A stretch of DNA of 5,020 nt from a bacterium (GCA_028819945.1 JAPPKQ010000149.1:1-5020), one strand, 5' to 3'. Shown: positions 1-4,551, counted from the stretch's first letter. Made by a program: numbers and translations. Notes: a model not told the origin generated them from the letters alone.

Positions 1-176
1 CCCTTCGAGGTCCAGGCAGCGTTCCTCGCGATCATCCGTTCGACCGATGCTGCCAGGTCGAACCAGCGCCAGCCGGGCGCGTCGCGGCCGCACAGGTGTC
101 TCCCGCCGTGGTAGACGTTCAGGCCGTCGACGTACGCTCCGACTCGCAAGTTGACCAGGCTATCAATATATTTCAT
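1..176 (-). CDS. NYN-domain (PIN-like, DUF88/LabA family) nuclease, N-terminal part only
   Basis: The reverse strand reads open from ATG 176-174 to the left edge, giving 58 residues and no stop, so the C-terminus is outside the window. Residues 12-22 read VGAYVDGLNVY, the first beta strand and first acidic motif of NYN domains, with the conserved D17 and N20. The following GWRWFDLAASVERMIAR fits the first helix region. NYN proteins are PIN-like, metal-dependent ribonucleases or RNA-processing factors; a substrate cannot be named here. The start is uncertain. ATG 176 has a weak GGA about 6 nt upstream. TTG at 149-147 would give MRVGAYVDG, which matches the usual N-terminus of the family better, and has a TATATT -10-like box at 170-165 just upstream. 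The gene is divergent from the DUF2188 gene. Family assignment is fairly sure; the exact start is not. Confidence 0.8.
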   Translation of the reverse strand, partial: MKYIDSLVNLRVGAYVDGLNVYHGGRHLCGRDAPGWRWFDLAASVERMIARNAAWTSK

Positions 177-180
177 TGAT
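162..180. promoter_or_regulatory. AT-rich inverted repeat at the start of the NYN gene (candidate operator/promoter)
   Basis: ATCAAT (162-167) and ATTGAT (175-180) are perfect 6-bp arms around a 7-nt spacer, inside an AT-rich island that stands out from the GC-rich surroundings. On the reverse strand the repeat contains TATATT (170-165), which matches the TANNNT pattern of an actinobacterial -10 box. If that is the promoter, transcription would begin near 158 and the nuclease would start at TTG 149 rather than ATG 176. A role as binding site for a regulator is inference from symmetry alone. Confidence 0.35.
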
Positions 181-268
181 TATCCGGTTATTCCCGTTCC
201 AACGAGGAGCCGGCCCTGCTTGCGGGTTAGAGTGAGCGCACTGGGATACCGAGGCGACTGGGGATGAG

Positions 269-436
269 ATGGGCGAGAAGCGACTTGTGGTTCGGAATCG
301 ACACGGCGATTGGGAGGTGCGCATCCCCGGAGCGCACAAGCCGGTGTCGCAGCACGGGTCGCTCGACGATGCCAGGCGAGCGGCGAAGGAGTTCGTGGCG
401 AAATCCGGGGGCGGCGAGGTAGTCGTCCACGTCTGA
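269..436 (+). CDS. DUF2188 family small protein
   Basis: This short gene encodes 55 residues, starting MGEKRLVVRNRHGDWEVRI and ending GGGEVVVHV. The pattern matches DUF2188: an N-terminal strand pair around a GDWEVR motif (residues 13-18), a polar turn with S27 and H29, the helix SLDDARRAAKEFVAKSGG (31-48), and a final V-V-V-H strand (51-54). The family has no established biochemical function; members are small, soluble, single-domain proteins. The ATG at 269 has GGGGA at 260-264 with a 4-nt gap. The overlapping ATG at 264 is in another frame. The gene is divergent from the NYN gene across 92 bp and is followed 11 bp later by a hairpin. The family match and the SD site make this a real gene despite its size. 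Confidence 0.82.
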   Translation: MGEKRLVVRNRHGDWEVRIPGAHKPVSQHGSLDDARRAAKEFVAKSGGGEVVVHV

Positions 437-447
437 TCTCCGATCCG

Positions 448-474
448 CGGCGACGTCACTTTCCTGCGTCGTCG
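448..474 (+). terminator. Hairpin after the DUF2188 gene, candidate terminator
   Basis: Positions 448-455 (CGGCGACG) can pair with 467-474 (CGTCGTCG) as an 8-bp stem with one G-U wobble and an 11-nt loop, starting 11 nt after the stop codon at 436. There is no T-tract after it, which is common in high-GC actinobacterial terminators but also weakens the call. Its right arm ends at the first GAACAG element of the vapBC upstream region. Confidence 0.35.
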
Positions 475-539
475 AACAGCGGCGTCCAACGACTACCGGT
501 TTTGGACACTGTTCAATGCCGCTCTTCGACGGCGAACAG
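474..539. promoter_or_regulatory. Nested inverted repeats upstream of vapB, candidate autoregulatory operator
   Basis: Three copies of one hexamer occur in alternating orientation: GAACAG at 474-479, CTGTTC at 509-514 and GAACAG at 534-539. The last two flank a further GCCG (518-521) and CGGC (530-533) pair, so 509-539 can fold as a 10-bp stem with a 3-nt bulge and an 8-nt loop. A separate inverted repeat GTCCAA (484-489) / TTGGAC (502-507) with a 12-nt spacer lies between. VapB-type ribbon-helix-helix antitoxins are known to bind inverted repeats upstream of their own operon, so this is the natural operator candidate. Which of the repeats is bound is not shown by the sequence. Confidence 0.45.
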
Positions 540-553
540 AATGCCACTAATGT
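525..553 (+). promoter_or_regulatory. Candidate promoter of vapBC
   Basis: TTCGAC (525-530) and TAATGT (548-553) are separated by 17 bp and fit a weak -35 and a TANNNT -10. Transcription would start near 560, about 10 nt before the vapB ATG at 570, leaving no room for a Shine-Dalgarno site. A second TANNNT box, TAGCTT at 556-561, would give a fully leaderless mRNA. The GAACAG element at 534-539 lies in the spacer, where a bound repressor would block polymerase. Confidence 0.35.
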
Positions 554-569
554 GCTAGCTTTCTGCGAC

Positions 570-791
570 ATGAAGACTCTTTACCTGCGCAATGTGCCCG
601 AGGAGGTCGTGCGACGCCTGGGGGTGCTGGCCGCCCGCGAGGCGATGTCGGTGTCGGCCTTCGCCGTGCGGGAGTTGGCCGTCGTGTCCCGGCGAGCCGA
701 CAACGCGGCCCTGCTCGGCGATCTTCCCGACCTGGACGTGACGGCCACCGACATCGTCGCCGATCTGCACCGGGGGCGCGCCGAGCGGTGA
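570..791 (+). CDS. vapB: VapB-family (FitA-like ribbon-helix-helix) antitoxin
   Basis: This is a 73-residue antitoxin for the PIN-domain toxin encoded directly downstream. Residues 2-8 (KTLYLRN) form the DNA-binding beta strand of a ribbon-helix-helix fold. Residues 10-24 and 27-40 form its two helices, with the FitA-like pattern RNVPEEVVRRL...AAREAMSVSAFAVREL. The C-terminal tail (about 41-73) is acidic and then ends with arginines (LHRGRAER), typical of the segment that wraps the toxin and inserts into its active site. An in-frame ATG at 516 would add 18 residues lacking any family similarity, so ATG 570 is preferred. No SD precedes it, so a leaderless or near-leaderless mRNA is likely. The stop overlaps the toxin start by 3 nt. 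Autorepression through the inverted repeats at 474-539 is expected from the family but is inferred here. Confidence 0.88.
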   Translation: MKTLYLRNVPEEVVRRLGVLAAREAMSVSAFAVRELAVVSRRADNAALLGDLPDLDVTATDIVADLHRGRAER

Positions 792-1171
792 TCGTCGTCG
801 ATGCCTCAGCCGCCGTGTTGGGACTCCTCGACGACGGCGACGCCCGCCGGCGGCTGGCGACCGAGCGCCTGGCCGCGCCGTACCTCGTCGATGCCGAGGT
901 ACTGCACACCGTCGGCCGCCAGGTGCGGCGCGGCGTCATTGAAGCCGCCGACGCGGCGCGTGCCGTCCATAGCTGGCAGCGCCTCGGCGTGCAGCGCTTC
1001 CCGGTGGTCGGGATGCTGGAACGCGTCTGGGAACTGTGCCACAACGTCACCGCCTACGACGCAACCTACGTCACCCTGGCCGAGGAACTGGACTGCCCGC
1101 TGCTCACCGCCGACGCCCGCCTGGCTGCCGCCGGCGGCCCGAGGTGCACCTTCACCGTCGTCTCCCACTGA
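788..1171 (+). CDS. vapC: VapC-family PIN-domain ribonuclease toxin
   Basis: This 127-residue protein is a PIN-domain, Mg2+-dependent RNase, the usual length for VapC. The four acidic residues expected of the active site are visible: D5 in IVVDASAAV, E37 in YLVDAEVLHTVGR, D91 in TAYDATYVTLAE and D109 in CPLLTADARL. All are intact, so the toxin looks functional. VapC toxins typically cut tRNA or rRNA and stop translation; the target of this one cannot be read from the sequence. The GTG start at 788 shares GTGA with the vapB stop (789-791), so translation is coupled to the antitoxin, the usual arrangement. The gene ends 32 bp before the DUF1801 gene. Confidence 0.92.
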   Translation: MIVVDASAAVLGLLDDGDARRRLATERLAAPYLVDAEVLHTVGRQVRRGVIEAADAARAVHSWQRLGVQRFPVVGMLERVWELCHNVTAYDATYVTLAEELDCPLLTADARLAAAGGPRCTFTVVSH

Positions 1172-1189
1172 GCGACAATTCGGGGGACT

Positions 1190-1195
1190 TACGCT
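1190..1195 (+). promoter_or_regulatory. Candidate -10 box for a leaderless DUF1801 transcript
   Basis: TACGCT fits TANNNT and lies so that transcription would begin at about 1202-1204, on the ATG at 1204. The only G-rich run upstream (GGGGGA, 1182-1187) is 16 nt from the start, too far for a normal Shine-Dalgarno contact. No convincing -35 is visible, and read-through from vapBC is an alternative. Confidence 0.25.
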
Positions 1196-1203
1196 GGTCG
1201 ATC

Positions 1204-1641
1204 ATGTCCGGGCACTCTGACGACGGTGGGCAGCCGAGGCTGCTGGCGGGCGACAATCCGCAGATTCCCAAGGGTGACGGCGATGCCCCCGTGGCGGCCT
1301 ATCTGGCGGCCATGCCGGGCTGGAAGGGTGACATCGGGCGCCGCCTCGACGAGCTCATCGTGCGGACCGTGCCCGGCGTGCGCAAGGCCATGCGGTGGAA
1401 CTCGCCGTTCTACGGCCTCGAGGGCGAAGGGTGGTTCGCCAGCTACCACTGCTTGACCCGCTGTGTCCGGTTGACCTTCCTGAACGGCCGGTCGCTGCGG
1501 CCTGAGCCGCCCGGCTCGGGCAAGGACGAGGACGCTCGCTGGGTCGACATCCCCGAGGGCGGACTCGACGAGGCGCAGCTGGAGGACTGGATCCGCCAGT
1601 CGGCCGCCCTACCCGAGTGGCGAGGGTTCGAGGTGCTCTGA
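1204..1641 (+). CDS. DUF1801 (YdhG-like) domain protein
   Basis: The gene encodes 145 residues. After a polar, probably disordered N-terminus (1-26), a DUF1801 domain spans roughly 28-135. It has the opening helix VAAYLAAMPGWKGDIGRRLDELI, the family motif RKAMRWNSPFYGLEGEGWFASYH (about 60-82), the strand VRLTFLNGRSLRPEP (88-102), and the C-terminal helix LDEAQLEDWIRQSAALPEW. DUF1801 proteins are small soluble proteins with a fold compared to frataxin-like or SRPBCC-like small domains; their biochemical role is not established. An upstream in-frame ATG at 1036 lies inside vapC and would add 56 arginine-rich residues without family similarity, so ATG 1204 is chosen. The gene follows vapC by 32 bp and is closed by a hairpin at 1668-1687. 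There is no sign it belongs to the toxin-antitoxin module functionally. Confidence 0.85.
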   Translation: MSGHSDDGGQPRLLAGDNPQIPKGDGDAPVAAYLAAMPGWKGDIGRRLDELIVRTVPGVRKAMRWNSPFYGLEGEGWFASYHCLTRCVRLTFLNGRSLRPEPPGSGKDEDARWVDIPEGGLDEAQLEDWIRQSAALPEWRGFEVL

Positions 1642-1667
1642 GGCCCCGGGCGGTGCGCCGGTGTTCA

Positions 1668-1687
1668 GGCGGCCGACGCCGGCCGCC
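1668..1687 (+). terminator. GC-rich hairpin after the DUF1801 gene, candidate terminator
   Basis: GGCGGCC (1668-1674) and GGCCGCC (1681-1687) form a perfect 7-bp stem around a 6-nt loop, 26 nt after the stop at 1641. No T-tract follows, so this may be a U-less intrinsic terminator or only a stable stem. It separates the left gene set from the operon that begins at 1757. Confidence 0.42.
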
Positions 1688-1700
1688 GACGGCAGTGTCA

Positions 1701-1726
1701 CAACGTCTGCGTATGTTGTCCAACGT
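1701..1726 (+). promoter_or_regulatory. Candidate promoter/operator of the membrane protein-arsI-SDR operon
   Basis: CAACGT occurs at 1701-1706 and again at 1721-1726, exactly 20 bp apart, about two helical turns. Between the copies lies TATGTT (1712-1717), which fits a TANNNT -10 and would start transcription near 1724, 33 nt before the ATG at 1757. ACAAC (1700-1704) and GTTGT (1715-1719) also form a short inverted repeat. There is no clear -35, which would fit a promoter needing an activator; that is inference. Confidence 0.33.
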
Positions 1727-1744
1727 GACGAGACGGCGATGGGT

Positions 1745-1750
1745 GGGAGG
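1745..1750 (+). promoter_or_regulatory. Shine-Dalgarno site that fixes the start at 1757
   Basis: GGGAGG with a 6-nt gap to ATG 1757 is a near-ideal ribosome binding site. It lies after the in-frame ATG at 1739 and so favours 1757 over 1739 and over the ATG at 1661, which lies before the hairpin at 1668-1687. Confidence 0.6.
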
Positions 1751-1756
1751 TCCGGG

Positions 1757-2290
1757 ATGAACCAGCAGCAGGGCTCCACAGAATCCGGCGACGCCGGTCG
1801 GGCGGGCGGCGCTCCCGGCGGCACGTCTCCGGGCAGGGACCGTCCGGCGAACCGGTGGTTGGTGTGGGTTGCGTTGGCAGCGGCCATCGTGGTGGCGGCG
1901 GTCTGCGCGACCGACGACCCGGAGGTCGTTGAGCCGGTGGGGGCGCCGGCGGAGGGTGATCTGGGCGACTGCTACACCACCGAGGCCGACCAGCCGCAGC
2001 ATCCCCGCGACACCAACCGCTACCTGGTGGCGCTGACCGCCGGCGGGGCCGAGGCCGGCGCCCTGGACGAATACGCCCACTGCCGGCTGTTGCCGGCGAT
2101 CAACCCGGAGTCGGCCGATGCGGGCTGCTACAGCACCGGCGACGACAACGAGTGGCGCTTGACTGGCGTGAACCTCTATGCCCTTGAGCTGCTCGAGGGC
2201 AGTGCTTCAGCGGGGGCGCTAGACAAGTACGCGAAGTGCGAGTTCATGCCTGCCGTGCTCGGTGGCACCGGCGACGGAGGGAGTGAGTGA
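1757..2290 (+). CDS. Single-pass membrane protein with a duplicated Cys-bounded extracytoplasmic repeat; function unknown
   Basis: I do not recognise a named family. The 177-residue product has a Gly/Ser/Arg-rich N-terminal segment (1-33). One hydrophobic segment follows (34-51, WLVWVALAAAIVVAAVCA). Then comes an acidic linker (TDDPEVVEP) and two repeat units (72-115 and 124-167). Arginines before and acids after the hydrophobic segment predict N-inside, C-outside topology. Each repeat starts with CY[ST]T and ends with AGALD[EK]YA[HK]C..xPA, so each carries two cysteines 37 residues apart (C72/C109 and C124/C161), which could pair as disulfides outside the membrane. C50 is not in a canonical lipobox because V precedes it. 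The gene is first in the probable operon, and its TGA overlaps the ATG of the ArsI-like gene, suggesting coupled translation. A SHOCT-like or ligand-binding role cannot be argued from what is seen; a partner role for the downstream enzyme is only inference. Confidence 0.72.
   Translation: MNQQQGSTESGDAGRAGGAPGGTSPGRDRPANRWLVWVALAAAIVVAAVCATDDPEVVEPVGAPAEGDLGDCYTTEADQPQHPRDTNRYLVALTAGGAEAGALDEYAHCRLLPAINPESADAGCYSTGDDNEWRLTGVNLYALELLEGSASAGALDKYAKCEFMPAVLGGTGDGGSE
1970..2257 (+). repeat. Two tandem protein-coding repeats, 156-bp period
   Basis: Unit 1 (1970-2101) and unit 2 (2126-2257) each encode 44 residues that align without gaps, with 19 identical positions by eye. The conserved core is CY, T4, D7, N16, Y18, L22, G25, and the run AGALD-x-YA-x-C followed by PA. 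Unit starts are 52 codons apart. Divergence at the DNA level shows the duplication is old and held by selection on the protein. Confidence 0.75.
2276..2281 (+). promoter_or_regulatory. Shine-Dalgarno site for the ArsI-like gene, inside the preceding coding region
   Basis: GGAGGG sits 8 nt before ATG 2290 and lies in the last codons of the membrane protein gene. GTG 2287 is also in frame at 5-nt spacing and would add one residue. ATG 2290 overlapping the TGA stop (TGATG) is the better choice. Confidence 0.55.
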
Positions 2291-2709
2291 TGCGGCGGAT
2301 GCACGTGGGGCTGCGGGTCGAGGACCTCGACGAGTCGATCGACTTCTACACCAAACTGCTCGGCACCGGGCCCACGATGGTGCGGCCGGGCTACGCCAAG
2401 TGGATGCTGGACGACCCACGGGTCAACTTCACGATCGACACCCACGGCGAGGATCCGCCCGGATCGGCCCACTACGGCATTCAGGCCGAGACGGAACAGG
2501 AGTTGGCGGACCTGCGGGGACAGATCGACTCGGCCCGCCTGCCCCGGGCCGATCAGGACGGCGAGGTGTGCTGCTACCACCTGCAGCACAAGTCGTGGAT
2601 CACCGATCCCGACGGCGTCATGTGGGAGGCGTTCTTCACCGAGGGCGTGGCGGAGGAGGGGTACGGCACCACCCAGGTGCCCAGCCCGGCCGACGCCTGC
2701 TGTGCCTGA
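2290..2709 (+). CDS. arsI: ArsI/CadI family VOC metalloenzyme (putative C-As lyase)
   Basis: The 139-residue protein is a small vicinal-oxygen-chelate (glyoxalase/bleomycin-resistance/type I dioxygenase) protein of the ArsI/CadI branch. Visible features include HVGLRVEDLDESIDFYTKLLG at the N-terminus, YAKWMLDDPRVNFTI (35-49), and WITDPDGVMWEAFF (103-116). The three expected Fe(II) ligands are H5, H61 and E113. The vicinal pair C94-C95 in EVCCYHLQ matches the thiols that bind trivalent arsenic in ArsI, a dioxygenase that splits the carbon-arsenic bond of methylarsenite and related aryl arsenicals. CadI members are cadmium-induced relatives with the same motif, so the metal or arsenical specificity remains open. 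A second CC (137-138) closes the protein. The gene is translationally coupled to the membrane protein upstream, and the first SDR starts 31 bp downstream. No arsR, arsM or arsenite pump is in the window. Confidence 0.85.
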   Translation: MRRMHVGLRVEDLDESIDFYTKLLGTGPTMVRPGYAKWMLDDPRVNFTIDTHGEDPPGSAHYGIQAETEQELADLRGQIDSARLPRADQDGEVCCYHLQHKSWITDPDGVMWEAFFTEGVAEEGYGTTQVPSPADACCA

Positions 2710-2740
2710 CACGCATCGCCGAGGGGCCGAGAGGAGCGCG

Positions 2741-3559
2741 ATGGGCAAGGTCGTGTTGATCACCGGGGCGTCGTCCGGCATCGGGCGCGAGGCGGCGATC
2801 CTGCTGGGAGAGCAGGATCACACGGTGTACGCCGGCGCCCGGCGGGCGGACCGGCTGGCCGAACTGGCCGGCCACGGGATCACGCCCGTAGAGATGGACG
2901 TCACCAAGGGCGAGGACAACGAGCGGGTCGTCGATCAGGTCATCGAGAGCGAGGGACGTCTCGACGTCCTCATCAACAACGCCGGCTGCGGGCTCTACGG
3001 GCCCATCGAGGACGTCCCGCTCGACGACGCCCGCTACCAGTTCGAGGTGAACCTCTTCGGCCTAGCGCACCTCACCCAGGTCGTCCTGCCGCACATGCGA
3101 GCGGCGGGCTCGGGGCGCATCGTCAACATCTCGTCGATGGTCGGCCGGATCTACACGCCCATGGGGGCCTGGTACATCGCCACCAAGCACGCCCTGGAGG
3201 GCTGGTCGGACTGTCTCCGCTACGAGACCGCGCCTTTCGGCATCCAGGTGGTCGTCGTCCAGCCGGGCTCGATCCACACCGAGTTCGCCAGCCTGACGGC
3301 GAAGCAACTGAACGAGCTGTCCGACGACAGCCCCTACCGGGCGCACATCGACATGCTCCGCAAGCGGGTGAGCGACCCCGGCGCCGCCGATCGGCCGGTC
3401 GGGGCGCGGGAGGTCGCCGAGGTGTACGTCAAGGCCGCAACAACCCGCCGGCCGCGCCGCCGCTACGCCACCGGAGCGCGGGCGCGACCGTGGATGATGA
3501 CCAGGAGGTGGCTCGGCGACCGGGCTTTCGAATACCTGCTGCACCGCAGCGTCCGATGA
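2741..3559 (+). CDS. SDR family NAD(P)-dependent oxidoreductase (paralog 1)
   Basis: This 272-residue classical short-chain dehydrogenase has the Rossmann glycine motif TGASSGIG (8-15), D53, the NNAG motif (79-82), N104, catalytic S132, and Y145-x-x-x-K149 in WYIATKHALEG. Basic residues R34-R35 after the second strand (AGARR) favour NADP(H). The sequence around NNAGCGLYGPIEDVPLDDARYQFEVN, FGI and QPGSI resembles the 17-beta-hydroxysteroid-dehydrogenase-like SDR group, whose members oxidise or reduce varied alcohols and ketones; the substrate here cannot be named. The arginine-rich tail (RRPRRRY, then RARPWMMTRRW) is shared with paralog 2. The start is fixed by AGGAG at 2732-2736; an upstream GTG at 2702 adds 13 residues outside the fold. 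C83 replaces the F of the two paralogs next to the active-site loop. The stop overlaps an alternative start for the next SDR. Confidence 0.9.
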   Translation: MGKVVLITGASSGIGREAAILLGEQDHTVYAGARRADRLAELAGHGITPVEMDVTKGEDNERVVDQVIESEGRLDVLINNAGCGLYGPIEDVPLDDARYQFEVNLFGLAHLTQVVLPHMRAAGSGRIVNISSMVGRIYTPMGAWYIATKHALEGWSDCLRYETAPFGIQVVVVQPGSIHTEFASLTAKQLNELSDDSPYRAHIDMLRKRVSDPGAADRPVGAREVAEVYVKAATTRRPRRRYATGARARPWMMTRRWLGDRAFEYLLHRSVR

Positions 3560-3577
3560 AGGCAGGCCGGGTGCGAC

Positions 3578-3581
3578 GGAG
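3578..3581 (+). promoter_or_regulatory. Shine-Dalgarno site deciding the start of SDR paralog 2
   Basis: GGAG lies 7 nt before ATG 3589. Another in-frame ATG at 3556 overlaps the stop of SDR paralog 1 (ATGA) and would add 11 basic residues, but it has no SD of its own. Alignment of the three paralogs, all starting M-[GS]-K-V, supports 3589. Confidence 0.5.
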
Positions 3582-3588
3582 CGACGCG

Positions 3589-4407
3589 ATGAGCAAGGTC
3601 GTCCTTATTACCGGCGCGTCCGCGGGCATCGGCCGTGCGGCGGCGATCCTGATGGCGCAGAAGGGCCACGCGGTGTACGCCGGCGCCCGACGGATGGACC
3701 GCCTGGCCGAGCTGGCCCCTCACGGCGTCATCCCTGTGCAGATGGACGTGAGCAAGGGCGCCGACAACGAGCGGGCCGTCAACCAGGTCATCGAGGCCGA
3801 GGGGCGGATCGACGTCCTCATCAACAACGCCGGCTTCGGCCTGTACGGGCCCATCGAGGACATCCCGATCGACGAGGCCCGTTACCAGTTCGAGGTGAAC
3901 CTCTTCGGCCTGGCGCGGCTCACCCAACTCGTCCTGCCACACATGCGCGCCCAGGGCTCGGGGCGGATCGTGAACGTCTCGTCGGTGGGCGGCAGGATCT
4001 TCCTGCCGCTGGGCGCCTGGTACCACGCCACCAAGCACGCCCTCGAGGGCTGGTCGGACTGCCTGCGCTATGAGACCGCGCCCTTCGGCATCCAGGTCGT
4101 GATCATCCAACCGGGTGCCATCAAGACCGAGTTCGGCGACGTGACCAACGCCGGACTGGACAAGCACACCGGCGACACCGCCTACAAGGATCTGGTCGGT
4201 CTGTTCGTCAAGTTGCGGGACAACTCCCGCACCATGGACCGCGCCACCGACGCCTCGGTGCTCGCCAAGGTGTACCTCGAGGCCGCAACGGCCCGCCGGC
4301 CACGCCGGCGCTACGTCAAGGGGGCCTTCGCCCGACCTGTCCTGTTCATCAGGAAGTGGTTCGGCGACGGCGTCTACGAGTTCGCGCTGCGCGGCATCGT
4401 CCGCTGA
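3589..4407 (+). CDS. SDR family NAD(P)-dependent oxidoreductase (paralog 2)
   Basis: The product has 272 residues, exactly the length of paralog 1, and aligns to it without gaps. By eye about 122 of the first 156 residues are identical; the C-terminal third diverges more. All catalytic elements are intact: TGASAGIG (8-15), R34-R35, D53, NNAG (79-82), N104, S132, Y145 and K149 in WYHATKHALEG. Differences cluster near the substrate pocket: F83 for C, V133-G134 for MV, L139 and L141 for T and M, and H146 for I. Changed substrate preference is therefore plausible but unproven. The C-terminal substrate-loop region (about 180-230) is the least conserved. The gene follows paralog 1 by 29 bp, probably on the same transcript, and is followed 6 nt after its stop by a strong two-part hairpin. 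Confidence 0.9.
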   Translation: MSKVVLITGASAGIGRAAAILMAQKGHAVYAGARRMDRLAELAPHGVIPVQMDVSKGADNERAVNQVIEAEGRIDVLINNAGFGLYGPIEDIPIDEARYQFEVNLFGLARLTQLVLPHMRAQGSGRIVNVSSVGGRIFLPLGAWYHATKHALEGWSDCLRYETAPFGIQVVIIQPGAIKTEFGDVTNAGLDKHTGDTAYKDLVGLFVKLRDNSRTMDRATDASVLAKVYLEAATARRPRRRYVKGAFARPVLFIRKWFGDGVYEFALRGIVR

Positions 4408-4413
4408 CCAGCG

Positions 4414-4455
4414 CCGCCCAGCAGGCACACCTCCGCGGTCTGCCGATGAGGGCGG
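4414..4455 (+). terminator. Two-part hairpin after SDR paralog 2, candidate terminator
   Basis: The outer arms CCGCCC (4414-4419) and GGGCGG (4450-4455) pair perfectly. Inside them GGCA-C-ACC (4424-4431) pairs with GGT-C-TGCC (4437-4444) with one C-C mismatch and a 5-nt loop. The structure begins 6 nt after the stop at 4407. No T-tract follows. Position and stability favour a transcript end before the third SDR. Confidence 0.48.
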
Positions 4456-4486
4456 GCACACGGCAACGACTCCGGGGGAATCGGGA

Positions 4487-4508
4487 GGACCGCCTGCCGC
4501 GGGCGTCC
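4487..4508 (+). other. Small hairpin in the gap before SDR paralog 3
   Basis: GGA and CGCC (4487-4494, one bulged C) can pair with GGCG and TCC (4502-4508) around a 7-nt loop. In a stretch this GC-rich a 7-bp bulged stem may be chance. It could add to termination or to structure upstream of the candidate promoter. Confidence 0.2.
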
Positions 4509-4513
4509 CCGTC

Positions 4514-4522
4514 TGGCAGGAT
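4514..4522 (+). promoter_or_regulatory. Candidate extended -10 element for SDR paralog 3
   Basis: TGGCAGGAT has TG one base before CAGGAT, which keeps the key A and T of a -10 hexamer. Transcription would start near 4529, leaving a short leader that still includes the GAGGGAG ribosome site at 4538-4544. No -35 is visible 17 bp upstream. The 144-bp gap and the upstream hairpin are the main reasons to expect a promoter here. Confidence 0.28.
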
Positions 4523-4551
4523 CACCTCGACACGACAGAGGGAGCCACACG

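Noticed and set aside
163..571. Minus-strand open frames opposite the DUF2188 gene
   Set aside because: They lack an SD site or any recognisable motif and overlap a supported small gene and the vapBC upstream repeats.
547..1168. Minus-strand open frames opposite vapBC
   Set aside because: They are Arg/Pro/Ala-rich low-complexity shadows of the toxin and antitoxin genes.
1036..1203. N-terminal extension of the DUF1801 protein starting inside vapC
   Set aside because: The 56 extra residues are arginine-rich and are a frame-shifted reading of vapC; ATG 1204 begins the family-like protein.
1898..1912. Possible lipoprotein signal (AAVCATD) in the membrane protein
   Set aside because: The residue before the cysteine is valine instead of G, A or S, and the N-terminal segment before the hydrophobic stretch is about 33 residues, too long for a standard lipoprotein signal.
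1355..2080. 241-residue minus-strand frame spanning the DUF1801 gene end and membrane protein start
   Set aside because: It crosses two genes and the terminator-like hairpin, has no motif, and is rich in Arg/Pro as expected of a shadow frame.
3463..4461. 332-residue open frame on the minus strand opposite SDR paralog 2
   Set aside because: It is antisense to a clear SDR gene, has composition typical of third-position GC shadowing, and similar shadows lie opposite the other two SDR copies.
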